Assembly: GCA_965223235.1 (NCBI GenBank)
Contig: CBDCVV010000011.1
Span: 1-64,000 of the forward strand
DNA from: UBA2589 sp965223235
GTDB taxonomy: Bacteria; Gemmatimonadota; Gemmatimonadetes; Longimicrobiales; Gaopeijiaceae
Length of the DNA stretch: 64,000 nucleotides
Reading direction: 5' to 3'
Shown: one piece after another, positions 15,701 to 24,341 of the stretch
Layout: every line of letters begins with the position of its first letter
Numbering within the stretch: the first letter of the stretch is position 1
Program-made: the position numbers and the translations under genes
Notes under the pieces: generated by a model
Databases searched by the model: none
Told to the model about the DNA's origin: nothing
The model's input: the letters and a program-made list of their open reading frames with translations, nothing else

Positions 15701-17258
15701 CATCGGTTACGACTCCGATCTGGGGAGTATCGAGGTAGGGAAGTTGGCCGACCTCGTCGTGCTGAGCCGTGACCCGCTCACCGACATCGCAGCCACCCAG
15801 GATATCGACCGGGTCATGCGCGGTGGCGTGCTGTACGACGGCTTTACGCTCGACGAGGAATGGCCGACGCCTCGCTCACGCCCGGTGCCATGGCGGCTGC
15901 GAAAGACGGTCACGCCAGCGACGGCCGTAGCGGGTATTGAGGTCGCGGTGCGCGAGGCCATGGATCGGACGCAGACGCCGGGTACGGCGGTCGCAGTGGT
16001 GCACCGCGGTGACGTGCTGATGTCGAAGGGTTTCGGAGTCGCGAATCTCGAGACCGGGTCGGCCGTGACACTCGAGACGATGTTCCAGTCGGGTTCGGTC
16101 GGCAAACAATTCACGGCAGCCGGTGTGATGATCCTGGCCGAGGATGGACGCATCGACCTCGATGAATCGATCCGTGTACACCTTCCGGAAGCGCCTGAGT
16201 CGTGGCAGCCGATCACGGTGCGCCACCTGCTGTCGCATACCTCGGGTATCCCCGACTACACCAGCGACTCGTTCGACTACTCGACGAACTACTCGGAAGA
16301 CGACCTGGTGCGGATGGCGTCGGAGCTCCCGCTCGAGTATCCGGCCGGGACGCGCTGGAACTACTCGAACACCGGCTACGCCATGCTCGGGGTGATGATC
16401 AGCCGGGTCACAGGCGTGCCGTACTGGGACTTCCTTCGCGAGCGCGTGTTCGACCCTGCGGGCATGCCCACGATCCGGATCAACACAGCCACCGAGATCG
16501 TGCCGCACCGGGCCCGCGGGTACACACCGGGCCCCGGGGGACTCCAAAACGCGTCGCACGTGGCCGAACAGACGAACACCACCGCAGACGGCAGCATGCT
16601 GTTCAGCTTGCGCGACATGATCGCCTGGAACGAGGCCGTGCGAAGCCGGACGGTGCTCTCACCCGAGAGCTGGCATCAGATTCTCAGTCCGACGGTTCTC
16701 AACAGTGGCAACACCCATCCCTATGGCTTCGCCTGGTTCTTCAACGAGGTCGCCGGACATCCGGTCATCGAGCACAGCGGGGCGTGGCAGGGCTTTGTGA
16801 ACCAATACACGCGCTTCCCGGACCAAGACCTCTCCGTGATTGTGCTCACCAACGCGCGCAGCACGATGTCGACTGCGCTGGCGATGCGCATCGGCGCCTT
16901 GGTCGACCCGGCGCTCACCCCCGAGCCGCCCCCGACCGAGGCCATTGCCGACGATCCGGCCATTACCACGTACGTGGCCGACATGATCGAGAAGATGTCC
17001 GAAGGATCGATCGAGCTGACGGATTGGGATTTCGTTCGGCAGACGGTCTTCCCCAGGATGCGCGCAGCGCTTCAGAGCCAACTCGACGGCCTCGGGCGAC
17101 CCGACGATCTGACCCTGCTGGCGCGCAAGCGGGTCGGCGACGACACGGAGCTCGTGTACCGTGCCACATGGGGCGACCGACGACTGCGGCTCACGCTGTC
17201 GATCGGGCCGGACGGCGGTCTCACGAACTTCGTGTTCATCGTGCCGGACACACCGTGA
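12795..17258 (+). CDS. Secreted three-domain protein: TolB-like propeller, amidohydrolase and serine beta-lactamase
   Basis: A 1487-residue protein. The ATG at 12795 is chosen because it starts a signal peptide (MTHRGSGLLMTFVTVALLC, cleavage near AADSQ) and has GAGGG upstream; the open frame extends further 5' only fortuitously. Residues ~25-620 contain TolB/PD40 propeller repeats (RYSADGAWLAYVSDESG, PAWSPDGRWIAYVTW). Residues ~635-1020 are an amidohydrolase with the metal motif FIDVHAHFG and the end LADLVVLSRDPL. Residues ~1050-1370 are a class C beta-lactamase-like serine hydrolase with SVGK (SxxK), YSNTGYA (YxN) and HSGAWQGF. A ~100-residue tail follows. TolB-amidohydrolase proteins are common in environmental bacteria; a beta-lactamase fold added in the same chain is less so. 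The likely substrates are amides or peptides outside the cytoplasm. Confidence 0.88.
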   Translation: MTHRGSGLLMTFVTVALLCPAAADSQTREVAFSTDEGTWLSLDVSPSGDRLVFELLGDIYTLPASGGVARPVLTGTAFQSQPRYSADGAWLAYVSDESGADNLWIARPDGSDARRVSDRTGSTFISPEWSKDGDALFVTVVTGVFQRVAELWAFDVADGSATRLVENGNGPSAPLVSSPAPGPYGASVAADGSIYYTSVTPRPYGSREGASSTVMRYDPEAGQSMPVPLEGVQAMKPRVSPDGTTLAYAAMRDGRTGLKVRDMSAGTERWIAYPIQRHQLEGRATRDVLPNYAFTPDGRALLVELRGRIHRLDLSTDAVTPVPFEAAVRLQVAERLDFPRPVDTGPVRARRAHGVAAASSGQLAYSALARIWVTDAAASTPRRLTDEPRPREFMPAWSPDGRWIAYVTWTEEGGHLWKASVAGGEPERLSDAPAMWADPVWTPDGDEVIALRASLGAAATVPSVGPGTAVPTSADIVAVPIEGGTYRTIAPSNGLRFPHFGPATDAVYLSSGAAGLVRLPLAGGPPQAVATVAGPPAAELRISPDGRFVAVRAGPTVMRLPMPLGDPAGPVLLTSEDPPLTSADATSIGWTPDGSALLWTEGPRIGRARTDGGTPPTATPLGIEVPRTTPSGSVVLSGAKLITMRGDEVIERGDVIVTDGRISWVGPTGTRPPPDGARVIDVSGRTIVPGFIDVHAHFGARGELLEPESTFAFSNLAFGVTTVRNPQAGLDVFDLADVIEADGVPAPRVVSTGPGLFGMLNLQSYEQTLALLRRYRDDYGTRVLKSYLVGDRQQRGWVVRASRELGMMPTTEGGADTKADLTHAIDGFSGNEHAVPVAPIYDDIVQLFARTGVTYTPTLVVSFGAALPIYRLLAEERPHENARAARWHAEGELYQRSSTRQLWFAPEDFSNTEVAQGADAILRAGGNVALGGHGEVQGLSNHWEMQLLADGGMSNHDVLRVATIMGAETIGYDSDLGSIEVGKLADLVVLSRDPLTDIAATQDIDRVMRGGVLYDGFTLDEEWPTPRSRPVPWRLRKTVTPATAVAGIEVAVREAMDRTQTPGTAVAVVHRGDVLMSKGFGVANLETGSAVTLETMFQSGSVGKQFTAAGVMILAEDGRIDLDESIRVHLPEAPESWQPITVRHLLSHTSGIPDYTSDSFDYSTNYSEDDLVRMASELPLEYPAGTRWNYSNTGYAMLGVMISRVTGVPYWDFLRERVFDPAGMPTIRINTATEIVPHRARGYTPGPGGLQNASHVAEQTNTTADGSMLFSLRDMIAWNEAVRSRTVLSPESWHQILSPTVLNSGNTHPYGFAWFFNEVAGHPVIEHSGAWQGFVNQYTRFPDQDLSVIVLTNARSTMSTALAMRIGALVDPALTPEPPPTEAIADDPAITTYVADMIEKMSEGSIELTDWDFVRQTVFPRMRAALQSQLDGLGRPDDLTLLARKRVGDDTELVYRATWGDRRLRLTLSIGPDGGLTNFVFIVPDTP

Positions 17259-18829
17259 CGCGCCGGTATGGGGCGGTTTCGGTCGTGCTCGCCGTGGCGG
17301 CGGCCACTAGCTGTGTGGAGCGGCAGGTCTATGACACGGTGCTCGTAGGAGGGACGATCGTCGATGGTACGGGCGCTCCCCCGTTTATCGCCGACGTCGC
17401 GATCGACGATGGGCGTATCGTGGACATCGGCTCCGACCTCGGGCCGCTGGGCGTGGAGACCGTGGACGTCACCGGCCTCTCCGTCACCCCCGGCTTCTGG
17501 GACAACCACGCACACCTCGTCACCCTCGAAGAACACCCGGACGCTGAGAACTTCATTCGGCAGGGCATTACTACCGTGCTCGCGCCGCTACATAGTCAGC
17601 CGCAGCCGTGGCCGCTCGACGAATACAGGGACCGCGTGCGCATGGCGCCCAACATCGGGCTGTTCGCAGGCCACACGTGGGCCCGAGAACGCGTCATGGG
17701 TCTGGAGAATCGTGCGCCGACCGCTTCCGAACTCGCGTGGATGCGAGCGCTGGTCGATTCGACGATGCAGCAGGGGGCGCTGGGCCTTTCGACTGGACTC
17801 GAGTACGTGCCTGCTGCGTATGCCGAGCTCGAGGAAGTCGTCGCGCTCGCCGAAGTTGCTGCGACGTACGGCGGCATCTACGTGACGCATATGCGTGACG
17901 AGGGCGTGCGCGTGATGGAAGCCGTGCGCGAGAGCCTCGAGGTGGGACGCCGCGCAGGCATTCCCGTTCAGATCAACCACCACAAAGTGACCGGCGCGGA
18001 CCAATGGGGTGGCACCGACCGCACGCTCGCGCTGCTCGATTCGGCCGCCGCCGCAGGGCAGGAGGTCGTGCACGACGTGTACCCCTACACGGCGTTCAGC
18101 ACCTATTCGGACCTGCTCTTCCCGGCATGGGCGCTCGCGGACGGCGCCGATGCCTTCTCCGCGCGCGTGGCCGACCCCGCGACCCGGGCTCGCTTGGTGT
18201 CCGAGATGCGCACGATTTACGGGCAGCAGACTGGCCCGGGGCCCGAGAGCGTCCAATTTCGGACGCTCGACGGTCGTGAGGACATGACCGGGCGAACTCT
18301 CGCCGACTACCTCATCGACGCAGGGCGGCCGACCACACTCGACGAGACGATCGAGGCGTTGATCGAGCTGCAGGTAGAGGGTGGCTTCATCGGCATCTTT
18401 CACGGAATGGACGAGGCCGATGTCATCCGCATCATGCAGCACCCGACCGCGATGTTCGAGACGGACGGCGATCTCGTACAGCCCGGCGTGGGCTTCCCAC
18501 ATCCACGCACCTACGGGTCCTTCCCACGCATCCTGGGCCGGTATGTGCGCGAACTTGAGGCCCTTACCCTAGAAGAGGCCGTGCGGAAGATGACGTCCGC
18601 ACCCGCCGATTGGCTGGGTCAGTCAGAACGTGGTCGGCTGGCCGTGGGTATGGTGGCCGACATCACCGTGTTCGACGCCGATCGTATCACCGACCGCGCA
18701 GAGTTCACCGACCCGCACCACTACTCCGACGGCGTAGAGCACGTGTGGGTCGGGGGTTTGGCCGTGCTGCGAGCGGGGGAGATGACCGGTGCGCTACCGG
18801 GGCGTTTTCTCCAACGAGGGAGGCGCTAG
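17255..18829 (+). CDS. Lipoprotein N-acyl-D-amino-acid deacylase-like amidohydrolase
   Basis: The start is taken at GTG 17255, overlapping the previous stop by 4 bases, because it opens a lipoprotein signal (SVVLAVAAATSC) in a 524-residue protein; the open frame continues 5' inside the previous gene by chance. The D-aminoacylase family is seen in TVLVGGTIVDGTGAP, SVTPGFWDNHAHLV, GALGLSTGLEYVP, YGGIYVTHMRDEG, QINHHKVTG and the C-terminal LAVGMVADITVFD. These enzymes release D-amino acids from N-acyl forms using zinc. The first metal motif reads DNHAH rather than the more usual DxHTH. The protein should be anchored outside the cytoplasmic membrane and act with the preceding hydrolase. Confidence 0.85.
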   Translation: MTRRYGAVSVVLAVAAATSCVERQVYDTVLVGGTIVDGTGAPPFIADVAIDDGRIVDIGSDLGPLGVETVDVTGLSVTPGFWDNHAHLVTLEEHPDAENFIRQGITTVLAPLHSQPQPWPLDEYRDRVRMAPNIGLFAGHTWARERVMGLENRAPTASELAWMRALVDSTMQQGALGLSTGLEYVPAAYAELEEVVALAEVAATYGGIYVTHMRDEGVRVMEAVRESLEVGRRAGIPVQINHHKVTGADQWGGTDRTLALLDSAAAAGQEVVHDVYPYTAFSTYSDLLFPAWALADGADAFSARVADPATRARLVSEMRTIYGQQTGPGPESVQFRTLDGREDMTGRTLADYLIDAGRPTTLDETIEALIELQVEGGFIGIFHGMDEADVIRIMQHPTAMFETDGDLVQPGVGFPHPRTYGSFPRILGRYVRELEALTLEEAVRKMTSAPADWLGQSERGRLAVGMVADITVFDADRITDRAEFTDPHHYSDGVEHVWVGGLAVLRAGEMTGALPGRFLQRGRR

Positions 18830-18916
18830 CCGGCGTCCGCGAGTGCGCTGCACGCTGGTTGGTTGGGATGCGTCATACAAGTCGGAGCTAGGCTCCCGAC
18901 GCAAAGAGAGAAAGCA

Positions 18917-20077
18917 ATGCGCAGAAAGCCCAGTGGATTCAGGGCTATTCCGATCAAACGCCGCTCTACTTCGAGGTGGAGCGGGTCTAGGCTCATTAGG
19001 CATGCTGCGCTGGTGGCCCTGGTCGCTTTGGTTTCGGGGGTGGGTGAGGCTGACGGCCAGACTCGAACGGTCCAGGACTGTCGGGGCTGCGATGTCCAGC
19101 CTGAGCCGGTAGTCCGCCTGGGCACGATGGACGGCGAGGGGGTCTTGGGGGCGCCGAACTCGGTTGCACGGCGGGCCAATGGGGAGTGGGTCGTCACCGA
19201 CTACCAAGCGCGGGGAACCCTCCAAGTCTTCACCGCAGCAGGCCAGTTTTCGAGGCGTATAGGTCGGCTTGGAGAAGGACCCGGCGAGTATCAGATTCCT
19301 GAGCGACTCTGGGTGCTGCCGGGCGATTCTCTTGAGGTCGTGGACTACGCAGGTGGGCGGGTGACTAAGCTCGACCCCAGCCTAGAGTTCTCATCTTCCC
19401 GTCCGATACGTGGCGGTGGCCAGTCGATCGCGCAGCTCGGGGACGGCACTTTGATCGTGTCAGCTCGAGTGTCGACTTCCATGTCGGTTGGCCTCCCGAT
19501 TCACATGGTCGGGGACGACGGATTCATCCGACGATCGTTCGGGTCCGAGGAAGCCATTCGACAGTTCAGGAACCCCACGCTAATGCGACGCTCACTGGCA
19601 TCGGCCGGAGACGCCGCAGTTTGGTCGGCCGAGCTGAATCGATACCGAATCCAACGTTGGCAGGTTGATGGCCGACTAGAGGAGACACTTGAGCGCTCGG
19701 TGGATTGGATGCGCCCTCAGGAAGAGTATGGCCTTCGCGGCCCGAACGTGGAGCCTGCTCCCGGTCTAGTCTTTATCCATACCGACTCCGAGGGCCTTAT
19801 CTGGACGATCGTTCGGGTGCCTGATCCGGAGTGGAAGAAAGCCTTCGCGCCGGGCCGGGATCCGTACGGCCGCCCAACAAGCATGGCTACGGACCTAAAC
19901 AAGGCATTTGACACGATTGTGGAGGTGATCGACCCGGGCGACGCCCGTGTGGTACGTCGGGCTCGGTTCGATCACCGTCTATCAGGATTCGCTGGTGATG
20001 GGCTCGTCTTCGCGGTTGAGTTGGTTGACGATCTCTACCCTGTAATCCGAGTGTGGCGCATCCCCCCCAGGGGATAG
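18917..20077 (+). CDS. Secreted 6-bladed beta-propeller protein
   Basis: A 386-residue exported protein. The ATG at 18917 follows a purine-rich AAGAGAGAAAG and gives a basic start and a hydrophobic segment LIRHAALVALVALVSG ending near EADGQ. The rest has repeated propeller blades (VFTAAGQFSRRIGRLGEGPGEY, WVLPGDSLEVVDYAGGRVTKLDP, VFIHTDSEGLIWTIV). The GEGPGEY segment is characteristic of 6-bladed propellers abundant in Gemmatimonadota and Bacteroidota. There are two cysteines near the mature N-terminus (DCRGCD). Catalytic function is unknown; ligand binding or structural roles are likely. It is separated from the upstream gene by 87 bases. Confidence 0.75.
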   Translation: MRRKPSGFRAIPIKRRSTSRWSGSRLIRHAALVALVALVSGVGEADGQTRTVQDCRGCDVQPEPVVRLGTMDGEGVLGAPNSVARRANGEWVVTDYQARGTLQVFTAAGQFSRRIGRLGEGPGEYQIPERLWVLPGDSLEVVDYAGGRVTKLDPSLEFSSSRPIRGGGQSIAQLGDGTLIVSARVSTSMSVGLPIHMVGDDGFIRRSFGSEEAIRQFRNPTLMRRSLASAGDAAVWSAELNRYRIQRWQVDGRLEETLERSVDWMRPQEEYGLRGPNVEPAPGLVFIHTDSEGLIWTIVRVPDPEWKKAFAPGRDPYGRPTSMATDLNKAFDTIVEVIDPGDARVVRRARFDHRLSGFAGDGLVFAVELVDDLYPVIRVWRIPPRG

Positions 20078-20098
20078 TTGATGGTTTGGCGACCCTCC

Positions 20099-20150
20099 CC
20101 CTTGACACCTTAGGGGAGCCCGCACCACCTTCCCTTGACACCTTAGGGGA
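20099..20150 (+). promoter_or_regulatory. Two identical 19-bp direct repeats: likely PadR operators/promoter
   Basis: CCCTTGACACCTTAGGGGA occurs at 20099-20117 and 20132-20150, a 33-base spacing (about three helical turns), just upstream of the padR gene. Each copy contains a -35-like TTGACA and partial dyad symmetry CCCT...AGGGG. PadR regulators usually repress their own operon, so these are the best operator candidates. No convincing -10 box is visible. GGCGGAGG at 20153-20160 is the padR ribosome site. Confidence 0.6.
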
Positions 20151-20168
20151 AAGGCGGAGGGGCAGACG

Positions 20169-20510
20169 ATGACGCGACTCGAGATCCTACAGGGCACCTT
20201 GGACCTGCTGATCCTACGGACGCTGAGCGGCGTCCCGCGGCACGGCTATCAGATCGTGCGAGCCATCAAGGAATCCTCGAGAGATGTCCTGCAAGTCGAA
20301 GAAGGGGCGCTGTATCCGGCACTTCACCGAATTGAGGCCAAGGGGTGGATTCGGGCCGATTGGGGGCTTTCGGAAAACAACCGCAGGGCGAAGTTTTACT
20401 CACTGACGGATAGTGGCCGCGAGGCGCTCGAGCGTCGGGAGAAGAGCTGGGCCGACTATGTCTCTGCTATGGCCGGGGTCGTAGAAGCCAAGCCTGGAGA
20501 GGCATCGTGA
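20169..20510 (+). CDS. PadR-family transcriptional regulator
   Basis: A 113-residue winged-helix regulator of the short PadR type. The N-terminus LEILQGTLDLLILRTLS, then HGYQIVRAIKESS, EEGALYPALHRIEAKGWI and KFYSLTDSGREAL are hallmark segments. The C-terminal helix (REKSWADYVSAMAGVV) should mediate dimerisation. It precedes an ADOP permease with a 4-base GTGA overlap; this pairing is common in Acidobacteria and Gemmatimonadota. It probably represses the operon via the two upstream 19-bp repeats. The inducing signal is unknown. Confidence 0.93.
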   Translation: MTRLEILQGTLDLLILRTLSGVPRHGYQIVRAIKESSRDVLQVEEGALYPALHRIEAKGWIRADWGLSENNRRAKFYSLTDSGREALERREKSWADYVSAMAGVVEAKPGEAS

Positions 20511-23140
20511 GCCCGGCGCGCACCCCCCTGGGTGACTCGCCCGCTGCACGGGTCCGCGACGCGATGGATCTCGATGCGGAGTTCGCTGCCCACATCGCGC
20601 ATCGGGTCGACGACCTGGTACGCAGTGGCATGTCTCGTGACGAGGCCACGGCGCAGGCCAATCGAGAGTTCGGCGATGCGGTGCGCATTCACGCGGCAAG
20701 CCTTGCCGTCCGCGACGAGGCGAGGAAGAAGGAAGCACGCGCATCGAAGTGGGATGCCCTGCTGCAGGACGTCTTCTATGCGGTGCGCCAGCTGAGGCAC
20801 CGACCGGGTTTCGCGCTCGCGACCCTGTCTACGCTCGCGCTCGGGGTAGGTGCGGCGGTCACGATCATGAGCGTGGTGCACGCCGTCGTGCTCGACCCGC
20901 TCCCGTTCGAGGAGCCGGATCGGGTCGTGATGGTGGAGATGCTCACGCCTGAGGGCGCCATGTTCCCCCTTTCCGAGGCCGTCTTTCACACGCTTCGGGA
21001 GTCGACGCGGTCGTTCTCCGGGATGGCTGCGATCCACTATGTCGGTGCGACGCTCGAGGCGCCGGGCGAACCGCGCACACTCTCGCTGGGCAGGGTGAGT
21101 AGCGGCTTTCTCGAGACGCTGGGAATGGCCCCCGCGCTCGGTCGCTCGTTCACCGAGGAAGAGGATGCAGCGGGCGCTCCGGCCGCCGTGGCGATGCTCT
21201 CGTACGATACCTGGCGCACGGAGTACGCCGCTGCCCCATCTGCGATCGGCTCCACCGTCCGGATCGATGGCCAGGCGCTGGAAGTGATTGGCGTCTTGCC
21301 GGAAGCCCTGGATGTCATGACTGGGGACTCGCCTCTGTTGGCGCCGCTCGGTACCGACCGCACGAAGGATCCCGGTGATCACTACCTCACCGTCGTCGCT
21401 CGGCTCGGGGTGGGCGCAAGCGCAGAGTCGGCCGCCAACGAAGTCGTGGCGAATCATTTGACCTTCACGCAGACGACGGGCGAAGAGCTCGGGTGGACGA
21501 CGCGACTCGTCGACCCCCGGGCCGTCTTGATTGGGCCAACGACGGAGAGGGCAGGGGTCATCTTGCTCGCGGCGGCGGCGGTGCTCCTGGCGATGGCATG
21601 CGCCAATGTGGCCAACCTGCTCATGGTGCGCGCTTCCGGGCGAAACGCGGAGATGGCGGTCCGTGTTGCGATCGGGGCGAGTCGGGGGCGGCTCGGCCGT
21701 CAACTCGTGACGGAGAGCGCCGTCCTCGCCGCTTTGGGCGGAGCGCTGGGCCTCTTCCTTGCGTCGGTCGCGATCCCTCTGGTCCAGGTGATCGGGGCCT
21801 CACGGATTCCTCGCCTCGACGATGCAGAGCTCGGCCCAGCCGCGCTCCTCATCGGGGTCGCCACGGTGAGCTTCGCAACGCTTGTTTGCGGCCTCGCGCC
21901 TGCGTTCCAACTGCGAGCGGATGCTCGCGCTCTGCGGAGCGCCAGAGGCGGCCGTTCTGCCCCACAACAGCGTCTCCGTTCGGCGCTCGCGGCGGCCCAG
22001 GTCGCGCTTACCGTCGTCTTGCTGGGAGGAACGGGTCTACTCTTCCGGTCCTTCCTGGCGCTCACGAGCGTGGACCCGGGCTTCGAACCGGTCGGTACCC
22101 TGGCCTTCGAGATGAGCATGCCGGATCAGCGCTGGTCGTGGGAAGAGCGGGGCGTGCTGGTACCTGAGCTGACTCAAGCGCTGCGCGATGTACCGGGCGT
22201 CACCGCCGTTGGCGCTACGGCCGTGCAGCCGTTCAGCGGCGCCGCACTCTTCAACTTCACGGCTCCCGAGGACCGCCTACCGGATCGTACTGCGGACTTT
22301 CTTCCGATCAACTGGCGCCCGGTTACTCCAGGCTTTTTCGGAGCCATGGGCATCGAACTGATCGCCGGGCGTGACTTCCTTGAGGGTGATGAGGAGGCGA
22401 GCGGCTCCTTGATCGTGATCGGCCGCAGCCTCGCCGAGCGGGCGTGGGGTGACGTCGATGTGCTCGGTCGCACACTCGTCTGGGGGGACCCCGACGGGAC
22501 CCGCATGAGGGTCGTGGGCGTCGTGGATGACCTCCAAGACGTCGCACTGGGCGTCGACCCGCCGATGATTATCTACCGCTTGTACCAGGATATCCCATGG
22601 GCCTCCATGACCATGGTCGTCCGACACGAGGGAGACGCTGCGGGCGTCATCCCGGCGATCCGTCCGGCCGTCGCAGCAGTCGCTCCGGACCTTCCGATCG
22701 GGGAGATCGAATCGCTCGAACTTCAGCTGAGTCGTGCGGTTGCGGAGCCTCGGTTCAACCTCCAAGTGCTTGCAGCGTTCGCGATCGCAGGACTCTTGAT
22801 GGCCTTGGTAGGGCTGTGGGGTGTGACGGCCTTCGACGTGCGCGGTCGATTCCACGAGATCGGAGTACGGTTGAGCCTCGGCGCTCGCCCGGAGGGTATC
22901 CTAAAGCTCGTCCTCCGCTCTCGGCTTCGGGTTGTCCTCGCTGGCCTCGTCGCCGGAGTGGTCCTGGCGAGGTTCGCTGCGGGCGCTATGGGTACACTGC
23001 TGTACGACGTCGAGCCGAACGACCCGGTGACGTGGATCGCGGTGCTCTCGATCGTGATCGCGACCTCGCTGAGCGCCACACTGATCCCCGCGCGGAGTGC
23101 GATGAAAGTCGACCCACGCGACGTGCTCGGCGCGAGCTGA
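20507..23140 (+). CDS. ADOP-family FtsX/MacB-like permease
   Basis: An 877-residue membrane protein of the ADOP (acidobacterial duplicated orphan permease) type. Residues 1-90 form a cytoplasmic helical domain (DLDAEFAAHIAHRVDDLV...SRDEATAQANREFGD). The first transmembrane segment is FALATLSTLALGVGAAVTI near residue 105. A periplasmic MacB-type domain follows, then an FtsX block with several membrane segments (AGVILLAAAAVLLAMACA...GASRGRLGRQLV). A second periplasmic domain and a second FtsX block (IAGLLMALVGLWGV...GARPEGIL) end the protein. No ATPase gene is adjacent, as implied by 'orphan'. Substrates are unknown, perhaps toxic compounds or lipoproteins by analogy to MacB. Translation is coupled to padR. 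Confidence 0.9.
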   Translation: MSPARTPLGDSPAARVRDAMDLDAEFAAHIAHRVDDLVRSGMSRDEATAQANREFGDAVRIHAASLAVRDEARKKEARASKWDALLQDVFYAVRQLRHRPGFALATLSTLALGVGAAVTIMSVVHAVVLDPLPFEEPDRVVMVEMLTPEGAMFPLSEAVFHTLRESTRSFSGMAAIHYVGATLEAPGEPRTLSLGRVSSGFLETLGMAPALGRSFTEEEDAAGAPAAVAMLSYDTWRTEYAAAPSAIGSTVRIDGQALEVIGVLPEALDVMTGDSPLLAPLGTDRTKDPGDHYLTVVARLGVGASAESAANEVVANHLTFTQTTGEELGWTTRLVDPRAVLIGPTTERAGVILLAAAAVLLAMACANVANLLMVRASGRNAEMAVRVAIGASRGRLGRQLVTESAVLAALGGALGLFLASVAIPLVQVIGASRIPRLDDAELGPAALLIGVATVSFATLVCGLAPAFQLRADARALRSARGGRSAPQQRLRSALAAAQVALTVVLLGGTGLLFRSFLALTSVDPGFEPVGTLAFEMSMPDQRWSWEERGVLVPELTQALRDVPGVTAVGATAVQPFSGAALFNFTAPEDRLPDRTADFLPINWRPVTPGFFGAMGIELIAGRDFLEGDEEASGSLIVIGRSLAERAWGDVDVLGRTLVWGDPDGTRMRVVGVVDDLQDVALGVDPPMIIYRLYQDIPWASMTMVVRHEGDAAGVIPAIRPAVAAVAPDLPIGEIESLELQLSRAVAEPRFNLQVLAAFAIAGLLMALVGLWGVTAFDVRGRFHEIGVRLSLGARPEGILKLVLRSRLRVVLAGLVAGVVLARFAAGAMGTLLYDVEPNDPVTWIAVLSIVIATSLSATLIPARSAMKVDPRDVLGAS

Positions 23141-23171
23141 GAAGACTCATCGTGGGTTCGGAGGGCTTGCT

Positions 23172-24341
23172 TTAGCGAGTCCGACTGGGCGCCATGCACA
23201 CCACAAGTGGCGTAAGGGTCTCCAAAACCCGGATCGTATCTCCCTGCGCCTTCAGTACGTCGCCCAGCTTCCGGTACACCTGAGGTGCCTCGTCCAAGTC
23301 GCCACCGCGTAGCACGACGTTCGACGTCGCCCTCTCCATCATCTCGTGCGTCACACGCCCGGGCCGCACGCATCGACCCCTCTTCCACTTCCCCTTGGCG
23401 GCCATTCGGCCCATCACGCGACCCGCTCCGTGAACCGTCGAACGAAGTAGGTCGGCGGCCGAATCACCGGGCGTGCCCTCGAGGATGACGGACACGTCCC
23501 CCATCGACCCTCCGACGAAGCCGAGCTGCCCTACGTGCGCGGGCGTCGCGCCCTTCCGGACGACGACGAACTCCTCGCCGAAGTGTTCCTCCTTCCAAGC
23601 GAAGTTGTGATGGTTGTGCACGAGCTGTTGCTCGGTGCCGCCTACGATGGACACGACTTTGCGAGCGACCCACTCTCGGCCGGCGTAGGCGTACCGACCG
23701 GCGAGGTTCATCGCCGCCCAGTAGTCGTGGCCGACCTCGGACTCTAAGTCGAGGATGACTTCTTGGTTCATGTTCGGACGAGGGGTGAGGTCGACCCACG
23801 GCTCGTTTTGAGCGAGCGAGACGAAGCCATGCGCCGTGACGAACCCGAAGCCGCGCGATCCGAAGTGCACGCCGACCCAGACGCGCCCTTCTTCGTCGCC
23901 GAAGACGTCGACGTAGTGGTTTCCACCTCCAACGGTGCCGAGTTGGGCACGCGCGCGTTCGCGAAGCTTTCCACGCAGGCGAGCCGGTACGGCTTCCCAT
24001 GCCGCGTCCGCAAAGAGCTCGTGGTCACGGGGCGCATCCGGAGCCGAATTGGTCGGTGAGCCCATCCCGAATCCAATCGTCCCCGCGATCTCGTCGGCGA
24101 TGGATTCGAGATCTTGCTCGATCTGCTCGACCTGTAGATCCGTCCGGATCGCCGCGTTCCCACATGCGATGTCGACACCGACGCCGATCGGACTCACCTG
24201 GTCCCGGTACGCGGCGACGCCCCCGATCGGCATGACGTATCCCATGTGGCCGTCGGCCATGAGGGCGACATGCTCGGCGCACGCCGCGACGTGCTCGAGC
24301 TGGATGAGCGTCTTCTCGTCGTGCTGTCCTACGATCTTCAT
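23172..24341 (-). CDS. rtcB: RtcB-family RNA ligase
   Basis: RtcB joins 2',3'-cyclic-phosphate (or 3'-phosphate) and 5'-OH RNA ends using GTP and Mn2+. The ATG at 24341 (MKIVGQHDEKTLIQ) gives 389 residues; the longer open frame is spurious. Visible landmarks are MADGHMGYVMPIGGV, GVDIACGN (metal Cys), VGGGNHYVDVF (metal His), VGVHFGSRGFG, NHHNFAWKEE, RKGATPAHVGQLGFVGGSMG, and VHGAGRVMGR, whose His is the guanylylated residue. The typical motifs HSGSRG and DIGCG are here HFGSRG and DIACG, so it belongs to a variant subfamily whose substrate may be different. The start overlaps the phhA stop (ATGA), so both genes are in one operon under the upstream attenuator. Confidence 0.88.
   Translation of the reverse strand: MKIVGQHDEKTLIQLEHVAACAEHVALMADGHMGYVMPIGGVAAYRDQVSPIGVGVDIACGNAAIRTDLQVEQIEQDLESIADEIAGTIGFGMGSPTNSAPDAPRDHELFADAAWEAVPARLRGKLRERARAQLGTVGGGNHYVDVFGDEEGRVWVGVHFGSRGFGFVTAHGFVSLAQNEPWVDLTPRPNMNQEVILDLESEVGHDYWAAMNLAGRYAYAGREWVARKVVSIVGGTEQQLVHNHHNFAWKEEHFGEEFVVVRKGATPAHVGQLGFVGGSMGDVSVILEGTPGDSAADLLRSTVHGAGRVMGRMAAKGKWKRGRCVRPGRVTHEMMERATSNVVLRGGDLDEAPQVYRKLGDVLKAQGDTIRVLETLTPLVVCMAPSRTR

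Noticed and set aside
20456..21703. 415-codon minus-strand ORF
   Set aside because: Antisense to the ADOP permease; Arg/His-rich with no domain.
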